DNA of 64,000 nucleotides, from NCBI RefSeq assembly GCF_047496725.1, contig NC_132976.1, positions 4,122,001 to 4,186,000 on the forward strand. Direction: 5' to 3'. Origin of the DNA: Anoplolepis gracilipes (lineage: Eukaryota; Arthropoda; Insecta; Hymenoptera; Formicidae). The notes under the pieces are model-generated. The model did no database searches, was not told the origin of the DNA, and saw only the letters and a list, made by a program, of their open reading frames with translations. The translations under genes were made by a program, and so were the position numbers. Shown one piece after another: positions 51,090 through 61,784 of the stretch (the stretch's first letter is position 1; each line of letters begins with the position of its first letter).

Positions 51090-52169
51090 TAAATGCGCAT
51101 TTAATAAATGCGCGCAATCATATAATCATATCCGGACTAAATCTCGAGTGTCTGGTAGAAACCGAGAAAAATATAGCTTATATTTGTGATATACATATAT
51201 GCATCTGCATCGCTCATCAATTTATAAGTGACATTATTAATCTGTGAACTGGAAATTAATTTAATAACATTTAATTTTATTTTAAATATCGTTATTTTGC
51301 CACATTATATTTGCCATATTATAATTTTCTACAAATATTTCTTCAGAGTCAGCGATATATCATATCGTATTATGTCGTTTATGTTACAAAAATTAAATTT
51401 GAGAATGCGAAATCGTACATATCAGTATCTATTTTTATCTTTACACGTTTTAATGAGATACAAACATATAAAAATTGATATTTTATGTATTTCTTACTTT
51501 GGAGTAAAATAAATTCGGAGGTAAATGTGAAAAAATAAAAACGAATAAAATATAAATTTATTTTAATAGGCTAATTGCTCTGGATGATAATTTGTGTCAT
51601 TTATATATTTAGAAATCTAATTTCTTTCACATGTATATTGTTGCATACATAAAATAAGAAATTTTTACTAAAATTATTTATTAAAAATGTATATACATAA
51701 TAAGTAACACTGTACGTCAATATACATTTTTTATCATTCAATGATAATTTTTGATACCTAAACGATTTTAGTCTTTTATTTTTTATTTCATTATATGATT
51801 ATATCAATATGTATATGTGTGTGCACATGCATGCACATGTGTGAGTTTATGTATATGTAATGTGATTTCTGATCTGACGTGTTTCTACTTAACCTTGCTT
51901 ATACACATAAAACTCATGAATCTCATCGACAAAACATTCAATTGAAATTTATAGAATGACTTGCATCATTTATAATACGCAACAATTTTTTTCGCTTTTT
52001 TTAATGCGATTTATTTAGCATTATATGCGCTACATAGTATTTAGTATTTATTCTACGTTCCAGTTTTAATGATGCAATTTTTCCGTGAAGATATCTTTCA
52101 CGATACTCGATAATTGAACGTAATAAAAAGCAGAATATGCTTATATAATGCGGATGTAACACTAGTAAC
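51090..52169. other. Intergenic stretch between divergent FAR pseudogene and dicistronic locus
   Basis: About 1.1 kb of A+T-rich sequence between the 5' end of the FAR pseudogene (minus) and the first ATG of the plus-strand locus. The promoter of the latter should lie here. No clear TATA or initiator was assigned. The frame at 51228-51512 has no supporting features. Confidence 0.5.
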
Positions 52170-53696
52170 ATGGAATCCGAGGAAGAAATCTTGTACAAGG
52201 CACGTTCCATCGCTGCTTTCAGCTCGAGTCGTTTCGATTTTAACGAAGATTTTCCCGAAGATATAAAGTAATTGAAAAAAATATTGTAATATAATTATTT
52301 ATCTTTATAAATTTCATCATGTTTGAAAAGATATTTAAGCTATCTCTCATATTAAAAAAATATCTTTCATAATAGCATAAGAAATTTTTATTCTTCCTTA
52401 TTAAAATTTTTTTATTTATTTCAGGTTTCCTATTGGAAGTGACGTTGAAATCACGAAAAAAGTAACTGTCGAGAGCAAAAATAGAATTAAAGGTAAGAAA
52501 CTAGGCTGAAAAATAAAGACGCGATATTGCTTTCCAAAAACAAAGATTTTTCATGTTCTATCTCAGATTTTGAAATTTCGTATGACAAATATGAGGAAGA
52601 TGAAAGCCTTACACAATGGCAATTGTCAAAGCCCAGAAAAGTATCGCCTTTCTCGTCACTAGTATGTTATATATTTATTTATTAAAAAGATTTAATCGAA
52701 ATCAATTACGTCATGTTTTTAATACATACGAATAATTTATTATTTCCATATCTCTTTTAGTATAACAGAGAGATAATATAACAGAGAAAGTATAACAAAT
52801 TTATTATAACAAAGATATTCTTTGATCGACAGACTTTCTCAATTTTTTTTTCATATATCGAGAAAAAGCGTAATTTTATTGATTGATTTTAAATTTATGC
52901 AATTAGAAAAGAATATTTAATTAATAAATTATATAATGGTCTTTATGACTACGATGTAATATAATATGTAAAATTACATATCCTTGCCTTACCATATTAA
53001 AAGATATATTTTTTAATATAAAGAATTCTTGTGCGAATGTTTGTGTGTTTATATGTATATATCATATAAAAATAAAAATTGTAATCTCAAAGCTACATAT
53101 TATATTTCAAAAAATTTTATAGATATAAAATATATTATTCGATATACATATATTGCTTCTGAATAAATTTTTGTTTCAGCTACGTGAATGGAGTTTAATA
53201 CAGGTAATTTCTTTTCTATACCTAAACTTTATATAATTCAATTATTTATCATAATATAAATCTCTTTTTTATTCTTAATTAATGCTATATTAATTAATAT
53301 CTACTTCGAGTTGCATCATATAAACTTTTGATCTAACTGTATTATATGTATTTTATCATTGTATTATAAAAAAAGATATTAGAATTCTATAATGATAATT
53401 TTATTGTCTTTTTAATTAAATTATGATATTATATTATAATACTTATATTATAATACTATAATATATATTATAATATTTATATTATAATACTAGTATTTTA
53501 ATTAGTATAAAGCATATTTTATATTTAATTTTTTTCAAAGATCGAATAATACCATAAAAATAATGTAAAATATCGCAAATAAGCTGTCATGTTTTTGCAG
53601 GTATCGATTATTGTATACTTTTCACGTAACGATTTTATTGAAGTGAAAGATATATTACATCATACGATCGATTTAGCCAAAGCTTCGAGAAATTGA
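52170..53696 (+). CDS. Small upstream ORF of a dicistronic locus, unknown 126-residue protein
   Basis: Five exons join in phase: 52170-52267, 52425-52492, 52567-52661, 53179-53202 (a 24-nt microexon, LREWSLIQ) and 53601-53696. All have GT donors and pyrimidine-rich cag acceptors, e.g. ttatttatttcag and tgtttttgcag. The protein is acidic at its N-terminus (MESEEEILYKARS), has a charged middle (YDKYEEDESLTQWQLSK), and ends in a more hydrophobic segment (VSIIVYFSRNDFIEVKDIL). No signal peptide or known domain is recognised. The TGA at 53694 sits 4 bases before the DNAI7 ATG, in a different frame and within the same exon. It is therefore either the first cistron of a two-protein mRNA or an unusually long spliced upstream ORF. 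A shared role in cilia would be inference only. Confidence 0.68.
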
Positions 53697-53700
53697 AATA

Positions 53701-56700
53701 ATGACGAAGAAAGCACACAAAGCGTTGGAAAAAGAACAGGCGGCAACTGCGGCTGCTGAAGCCGAGAAAATAAGGTATTTAATAATATATAAAAATAAGG
53801 AAAGGCGATTAAATTATTCAACGAACATTATAAAATACGTCAGTATAATCGATACTTTCTTTTTCCAATTTAAATCACATAACTAAAATTAGTCTAAAAA
53901 ATTTATCTAATTGTAAAAATAAAAAAAGCGCCTAATTATTACTCCGTATCAATTCGCGACATTATTTGAATCGAACAATTTCTCAATAAATGCCTAGACT
54001 ATTTAACAATAAGATTGTTTAATTGATAATATAAACAATTTGTTGTTAGTTAAAAAATATGTTCATTTTTTTATTATATTTATGTTTATTATAATATATT
54101 ATATTACAAATTATTTCTTATTATTTTAATATAATAATGTATTAATTCAATAAAAAAATTATATTGAAAAGAGAGCAGATGATTAAAGATATGCACGAGG
54201 AGATTCGTATGGAGAAGTACAATCTGGAAAAGCAAGCGTTGCTCGAAAAACAGGAGGCAGAGATGCGTAAGATTCAATTGGAGGAGACTCAAAATGTGCT
54301 TCGCGATTACAAAAACGCATTTGCAAAATACATAGCGGCCACCGAAGAAGAAGAAAATGTAAATATCTTATCTTCTTTTACATTTTTCTTTTATAAATTA
54401 TTTTTGAATTGTTGTGTGCATGTGAATTAAGTAATATAAAATAAAACTTAGATTATATGTTGATATATAAACAGACTTTTGTATATAGTATATATAACGT
54501 CACGTGATAGAATGTAATTATAATGAGATAATTGTTTTCAGTGGTTGAGATATCTGACATGCGACGGATTACCGGATCCCGGGAGATTATCCGAAATGAA
54601 TACCTATATATTTTTGTGGTCTATGGAAGATGAGAAAGTTAACATGAGCAACTTCATCGTGAGATACAATATTATCATTTACGTACGTAAATCTTCATAC
54701 AGTTGAGCCAGTCAATAACGCAATTAAATTAAATATTAATTTGTCAAAGCATGCAAGTAGAAATTTCTGCTGGCTATTATTAATTTGCGATTGAAACATA
54801 TCTTCTGTCAGTCATATGAGACTCAAATTTTCTTTACAGCTACTAACAAAACTTGACGAGATAATACGATTCTCTGTAACAAAACCGCCCGATTACGTAG
54901 CCGAATGCGAGACAGTGAGTGATCGGTCAAACTTGATTGCAAATGATTTTTATTTTACACAAGGTGATTATTCACAGAGTTCATTTTGCATTTAACACAG
55001 ATTAGACAACAATTCCGAGACAAGCTTCGAGAATGGACAGATGCTGCCTGTTACTCTCTTCTGCGTGAGATAGAGAGGGATATGGTTCGCGAGGGTATAA
55101 AAACAGCGAGATACACCAAAGTCTCCGATCAGATTATTTACTGCGTTTGGGCTCTGATAAAATTGCCCATTGGACTTAAGCAGGTCACCGATAAGGATCG
55201 GTACGTGTCGACGATCACGAATATATATACATATTTATTTATTCGTTTCCGCCTCATGTGAGATGTATATTAGCTTAGTAATCTAATAAACAATCGCCTG
55301 TGTTCTACGACAGAAAACCAATCGACGTACATTTCGAAGAATTGGAATTGACAGTTAAAATGCCCTTTGATATCGATTGCTATTGCATGGCGATTCGAGC
55401 GTTATGGTTGAATCACGATTATTACTCCGATTGCGCAATCTCGTACGTCGCACCAAGATTGCCAGAGGAATATGAAAACATGTATACCATAGGTATGTAC
55501 AAACTACAAATATTGCCCACCATATATATTATTTATTTATTATTTATTATACAAATATTATATATTATCTAGTTGTCTATTTATTATTTATTGTTTATCT
55601 ACTTATACATTTATTATTATTTATACAGATTATATTTATATTATCTATATAATTATTGTATAATTATTATATAAATACTATATATTATTTATTTTTTTAT
55701 TATATAAATATTATAACTTTTATCTTTGTCACTCAAATTTTTTTCTTACGCATATATTTCAGATTTCTTTGCTTATTGCCAAAACGAGTATGACGCAAAA
55801 TTTAAAATACGCGAAGATCAAGTCGAAGGCCGTCAATTGCGATTGGAGGAAAAGAAAGCTATACTTGAAAAGATAGAGAACCCACCGGTCCAGGCGCCTA
55901 TGAAACCCGAAAGGAAAGGAAAACAAAAGAAACTAGGTGCCCTGGGAGTGAAGCGTCCGGAACCGGAACAGGAAACGGAAAAGCTACCGTATCTACCTAC
56001 GCCGGACGAGATCATTTTACAAAGAGATGGTATACGAGCCACGAAATTAACTTGATTAATACTCACATATTTTGACATTACGAATTCTTTTTAATAATAC
56101 AAATTTTATATATTTTATGCGCAATATGTTAAAGATAGAAAAGTAAAGTGACTCATAAATATTGACTTATTTCGATTTGTTCTAATTTTATGTAATATTA
56201 TATATTCTGTAAAAAATATCAAAGTCATTATTATAATGTAGCCAAGAGAAATAATTATTACCGCAAGAAATATATTGTTACAGATGAAGTGCGAAAGGAG
56301 ATTAGAAAATTACTGTTCACGCGATGCGAAAAGACGGAGATAAATTTGCGAAAATACAGAATACTCGGCGGTGTATTACACATCGATTTAGTTTATCAGC
56401 CGCCACAACCCAAGGACATGAGCAAAGATATCATGCTTACCACCTGTAATTATAATGATTATTCTAATTAATTGCAGAGGATTATTATATCTTTTCACAC
56501 TTAAATTTTACTTTTTTCGCAGTACAAGTTCCCAAGAAATTGAAATATGTCCCATTTTATAAACCGTATAAGGCACCACCGCCGGCACCCGATTCTGAAA
56601 GAACGCCGGAAGTGATTGAGGCAGAGATGAAAGCTCTGGAAACTGCGATGGAGGCACTGGTTCTAGTAACTTTAAAGTACGTTCTCTAATTCAATTTGTA

Positions 56701-59700
56701 AGAAATTTATTATCCTCTTTTAAGAAAATTTCTTTTTTATAAGCTAATAGATTTTCATAATTTTGTTATAAGCAAGAATTTCGGAATATATATATACATA
56801 TAATAATGCAGATTTTAAAATAAAATTTTCAATCGAAATTTTGGAATAGATGGATCATTTAAAAAATAATTATTTATTTTAGATAGATAGATTGCTTCTC
56901 TAGAAAAACTAATATAATATAATAAAAACTAATTTAAATAAATAATAAACTAATTTAAATATAATTTTCTTGAGAAAATCAAGGTCAAAGTTTTTACTAT
57001 TGCATCCAATTTCTTTCTTATTTTCATGATTGCATTTATACATCCGAATATGTATTATATTAACTGTACGCATTTTTTTTTACAGACTACCCAGTTCTAT
57101 TATTTGGTTTGAACCTCCGTTGGTAGCACACTGGATACCCGAAAAAAACATATGGTCCACGCAAGATGTGCATGATATTAAATACAACGAGGAGAAGCAG
57201 ACTATCACGTTCAGAACCGGTAGACTGGGCGTCCACGGTCTCGCTGCTTTCAAGTTCGTCAACATCCCCTTTCAAAGTTGGGAGCTCAAGCCTGAAATGG
57301 GCAGAAACGCTCGTGGCGGGGTTGTGCTCAATATATCCGGCGCCATCATTCAAGCAGAATTTATCGTCAGGGTATTCAATTTTATCAATCACATCAAGTT
57401 TGATCAAATAATTTTTATGTGTAAAAAAAAATGTCTAAATCTTTTAGAAATTTTTTTACAAATTCTTAAAAAGGAAAAAAAAACATACAATAATCGATAT
57501 TAATCGACAGTATAAGATATATTAGTACTTTTACATTACGTTTATATTAAATATAATTTCTTTTCATGCTTGAGAATACTCTTATATTTTTAAAAATACT
57601 GGATAATAAAATAAATTATTGTTTCTCAACATGAAATGCAAGGTAAAATTGCAAATTATATTATGATAATGTCATTTAGTTTTTGTAGGAGGATTTGATC
57701 TGTTTAAATTCGTTGGCTGGTGGTACGTCGACGGCGCTCAAAGCAATTATGGGAGAATATATGAGACTGTATCTCTTGATTGAAGTAATCTCTTTAGCTC
57801 TCTCTTCTTTGTATGTGTGATTTTTATTAATACAAAATATTTTCTTCTTTCGTAGAAGATGCGTGATGCCGGATGCGACCTGTTTCCGGAACGAGATGCC
57901 TTCGGATATGTGAAGGCTCTTCCGGTAAAGCATCCGGTAACGGAGAAGCATTTGCGAGAGTGTATCGCTCTACTTTGCACGACGTATACATTCTCTTGGT
58001 CACGCTGGAACGCTAGTCGAAATTCCAGAGAAATTGTCATACAATTTAAAGAACTTCATGGATGCGTCGCAAGAGAGGTAGCGCGTTTAATTATTTATCG
58101 GCTCATTAATTACAACAATAGTTACAACTATCATTGTTCGTAGAGCAGAATATATATATACACATAATAAAAATAATTAGCTAAAGTTCCACCAGATCTT
58201 ACCAGAATATCTTATTTTTTTACAGCGAACAAACTTGACTCTTTTGATAACTCCCTTGCGAACAATGATAGTATCCTGTACCGAAGTGAGTTCAGAATTT
58301 TCAGATGTTCCTCTTGATGGTGAAAATTCAAAGGTAAACATATTTAATTCAAAAGATTGAAAGCACACACATACACGATTATGTCTACATAATTATACTT
58401 TTCGAATTTTTTTAATGATTTATCTTTAATTATTTTGAAGATAAATCATGCCATTAATAAAAATATAGTTATGTATATGTCGTAAACAAATGGTTATTTT
58501 AGCAAACTATCTTTTGACTAGGCAAATACTATCTGGCTGGTCAAATGGTTTTCATTTGTTTATTTGTGTTCAAATGCTATTTTCCTAGGCAAACAGCATT
58601 TGTCTAAAATCACTATTTAGGAAAATAGAAATAAAAATTATTTTGTAAAGCAAAAATAATGAAAAGATTCGAGTATTTCGGTTAAATAAAATTAATAAGA
58701 TAATTAACTGAAATATACTGAAAATCAATCCAGAATTTGCAAGTTTATAGAAACATGCTGTAGATATTATTATCAATGTGAGCTTATGGGGACAAAATGA
58801 TATATATGAGCCTAATCAATCCAGTCGCTAATAAAGTATTTATTGTTGTGTAATGTTCTTCAATGTAGATATTTTGAGAAATGTAAAAATTCTGTATTTT
58901 TCAAGAGCATTATTCTTTCTAATCAGTTAATTGATGAAACAAAAAATTTTAATTTAAAAAAGCATAAAGATAAAATTTTTGCAATAAACATATTTATTAT
59001 GAACTGTCACTCTCTTTTTAAATTTGTTATTAATTTGTATTGTGAGATTATATTTTATATAATTATTATAAATATTTTATATTATGTTTAATATATGTTA
59101 TGTATTTTAAAACAAGATTACGTATTAGTGTGTTGTTTGCATAGGAGTAAAAAATATCAAAGTAGTATATTTTTAAACATTCTAAATTTTTATTTTTAAA
59201 TACCCACTATTTTTGCTTTACAAAATAATCTTTATTTTTATTTTCCTAAATAGTATTCACAAATCCTCTTTGCCTAAAAAAGTAGGACTTGAACACAAAT
59301 AAACGAATAAAAGCCATTTGACCAGCCAGATAGCATTTGCCTAGTGAAAAGCTATTTTCCTAAAATAAGCATTTGCCTACGACATACATATATACTACAA
59401 ATAAAGATAATATAGTAAAACTTTAGATTAGGAAATCCCAGCTCCGATTACAATGACCTTGACATATGTTGTGACGATCACTGCCCTGAATAATGTTCAG
59501 TGATCTTGACAACATATATCAAGTCATCGTACGTCATCGTAATCGGAGCTGGGTCCCCTAATCTAAAATTTTGCCGATAACATTATAATCTTATATATAT
59601 AGAAATTCAATTTTATAGTTTATTATGCATCTGAAAGAAAAATTAATATTTGAACCAATACAAAATTTCTCGGATTGATCGGAGAAAAGATAGAGCATTA

Positions 59701-59892
59701 AAAAAAAAAAAAAAAAAATATAACTGACTGAAAGATGTTTTTTTTTGGCAGTTTTATGCTGATCTGTATCACTTAGCGCTACAGAACGCTGGGATCAAAA
59801 GTCGTCTTTTGATGAAGAATGTTTCCTTCAAACTTGCCAATACTGTCATGGAACTTTTGGGTTACACTAATGTAATCAACATGTCATCTTAA
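53701..59892 (+). CDS. DNAI7: Dynein axonemal intermediate chain 7 (CASC1/IC97 family)
   Basis: Fourteen exons keep phase: 53701-53774, 54172-54358, 54542-54682, 54840-54914, 55001-55200, 55314-55492, 55763-56029, 56284-56445, 56523-56676, 57086-57371, 57689-57784, 57856-58077, 58226-58333 and 59752-59892; 763 residues, close to vertebrate CASC1. A charged N-terminal coiled coil (MTKKAHKALEKEQ, then MIKDMHEEIRMEKYNLEKQ) leads into the family hallmark WLRYLTCDGLPDPG at 88-101. A Lys/Pro-rich linker (PVQAPMKPERKGKQKK) and the conserved C-terminal domain (IIWFEPPLVAHWIPEK, LGVHGLAAFKF, WELKPEMGRNARGG) follow. The family acts in assembly or stability of axonemal inner-arm dynein. In an insect, expression would be expected in sperm and in ciliated chordotonal neurons. 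The last intron holds two foldback elements. AATAAA lies at 59919. The acceptor at 54171 is weak. Confidence 0.92.
58470..59394. mobile_element. Foldback element with about 187 bp inverted arms, in the last DNAI7 intron
   Basis: Arms 58470-58657 and 59208-59394 (outer tatgtatatgtcgtaaacaa and, inward from the right, tatgtatgtcgtaggcaaat; inner ctatttaggaaaata, ttattttgtaaagcaaaaat). The arms carry several copies of an AGGCAAA motif. The interior of about 550 bp is A+T-rich and non-coding. Confidence 0.75.
59417..59573. mobile_element. 155 bp near-palindromic MITE
   Basis: Outer arms aaactttagattaggaaatc and ccctaatctaaaattt enclose cccagctccgattac and gtaatcggagctggg, then gacaacatat and its mate. 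The whole unit folds on itself around gtgatcactgccctgaataa. It sits just 3' of the larger foldback element in the same intron. Confidence 0.75.
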
Positions 59893-59918
59893 CAAGTGTT
59901 TTTTCGCAGAAAGAGAGA

Positions 59919-59924
59919 AATAAA
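59919..59924 (+). terminator. Polyadenylation signal AATAAA of DNAI7
   Basis: AATAAA 27 bases past the TAA stop of DNAI7, implying a very short 3' UTR. Confidence 0.55.
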
Positions 59925-60479
59925 TGCAATATATTCTTGAATTCTGTTTTTCCATATTTATAAGCTGACGTGTATTGTGAACTTTGTATTTTTTTCAAAG
60001 AAAAGCGTAATAATATTGTACCTGATACAAAATTTTTCTTTTTTACACCTATCATTCCATTCCTTTAAATGGCAAGCAAATATTTTATTCAAAATATTAA
60101 ATTTATTTTTAATAAATATTTTTTAAAAATATCACAATTAGTCTCTTTTAAATCGACATATCATTATTTTGTAGCAATTAAAAGTTACATTTTTATTATC
60201 AAAAATATAAATCAAGTATGCCAAGTATTTACAATTAATTCGTAAAAAGATGAATATTATCAAAATTGATCTGATAAAAAGTAATATCTAATAAGTATCT
60301 GTAAATATAAATTTTTGAAGATAATTTTTAATTAAGAACAAGTTAATTATAAAAAAACAAATTTTCCAAAAATAAAATGCTAAATTAATTCTAGCGTCTT
60401 TTTTTAACTTAAGATCAAACTACATATTTATATTTACTTGATATACTTTTTTATATTAAAATAGAAAAGATCGATTGAG
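59925..60479. other. A+T-rich spacer after DNAI7
   Basis: I see no gene or recognisable repeat in this stretch apart from simple A+T-rich sequence. Confidence 0.5.
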
Positions 60480-60612
60480 AACATTTCTCGATCACCAAAT
60501 GGTATTACTAATATTAAATTCCAACTGTTTTCATTACGAAATTTCCATTCGTTGCACATAAAATATCGTACAATCGGCTGATTACATGTTTTCTTTGCAG
60601 TTCCATGTTGTA
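60480..60612 (-). pseudogene. Orphan FAR exon 6 fragment
   Basis: The minus strand reads LQRKHVISRLYDIL and, after a one-base frame change, EWKFRNENSWNL. This parallels exon 6 of the intact copies (LQKKVYCAN..., NQWKFHNEKLINL in copy 1). The acceptor-side context (acatggaactgcaaagaaaa) also fits. It is isolated from other FAR exons in the correct order, so it represents a fourth FAR copy or a displaced fragment. Confidence 0.6.
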
Positions 60613-60884
60613 TAATCTATGTTGTATGTATTACATATTTGCAAAACCCACAAAAGCACAACTTTAATTACATTATACAATTCAATAAATAAAAGAAAAC
60701 ATAAAAAAATTAATAACTATTTCTTCTAATTTTACGCTGTGAATATAATTTCGACTTTTAAAATGCTTCATCCTAATATAATATTTAAGAAATTAATGAA
60801 TAAAGTTAAAAAAATGAACTATTTTAATATACATACTTTATCATGTCATATAATGTCAATCAACAAAAAAATTGTTACAATAAT

Positions 60885-61570
60885 TATAGTTAATAAAATA
60901 TTTGTGATTAAATATGAAATCTATTGAAGAAAAATAAAATATTCATGTAATTTGAAAAAGCAATTTTAAACAATTTTTTTAGCTACTGATGTTGTTGTAA
61001 TTAACGTTAGGTTTTATACATAAAATAAATATAAAAATAAATACATAAAATAAAAGAAAAACAATGTAAAAACGTTTTTTTATCTTACATTATTTTTCTT
61101 TTATTTACATATTTATATATTTAAATTTTTCAAAATATACAAAATTCAATTCTAAGAAAATGTGTATGAAAAAGATCTTTAATTTATTTCTTAAACCGTC
61201 ATTTCCTTCAACAATTAAATGTTAATCAAAACTAATATGAATTTTATTCAGCTTTTATCAGACCTCCACGTATTATATACATATTTCATATTCCGTATGA
61301 AGAAAATTCCAATCAATATTTTCCCAATTCTGTCGATCCAGCATTCTGTAACGATTGAAAAGTAAAGAAGATTGAATTATTATTTGCGATTAATAGTAAT
61401 ATATTTGTGTCGAATTATTAATTAGATCTCTCATAAAATAATTCAACTAATTGAATCTACATTTGAAAAAGCTTAGCTTGAAACAATCAAGCGGTTACTC
61501 GTTTGTGTAATTCTGTAAATTTAATAAAATTTAATGAATCAAGTATTATATTTAAGTATAATATATGTAT
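60885..61570. repeat. Segmental duplication, copy 2 (FAR pseudogene tail and flank)
   Basis: Direct-orientation match to 46615-47345 with scattered substitutions and small indels. It includes a second copy of the last exon of the FAR pseudogene (plus-strand gaagaaaattccaatcaata and ttttcccaattctgtcgatc near 61300-61340). It ends at a TA microsatellite that joins it to the partial DNAI7 copy. Confidence 0.85.
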
Positions 61571-61576
<6 letters not shown>

Positions 61577-61613
<37 letters not shown>

Positions 61614-61620
61614 TATATAT

Positions 61621-61671
<51 letters not shown>
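61577..61671. repeat. (TA)n microsatellite at a duplication junction
   Basis: Long TA tract with gca and tta interruptions, exactly between the duplicated FAR-tail block and the start of the DNAI7-derived block. Confidence 0.9.
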
Positions 61672-61677
<6 letters not shown>

Positions 61678-61784
61678 CATACATATAAAAGAAAGTAATT
61701 AATTTTTTTCTGTCTTTTTTAAACTAAATATAATTTTGACATCCAAATTACTATAACACATAATAAACACAATACTGAAAAATT

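Noticed and set aside
53601..53774. In-frame fusion of the small ORF with DNAI7
   Set aside because: The small ORF ends with TGA at 53694-53696 and DNAI7 starts in a different frame four bases later, so simple read-through would not join them.
58843..59091. 82-codon ORF in the last DNAI7 intron
   Set aside because: It lies in the non-coding interior of a foldback element and has no transposase features.
61577..61671. CRISPR-like or satellite array
   Set aside because: It is a simple TA microsatellite. No array of spaced repeats was seen anywhere in the window.
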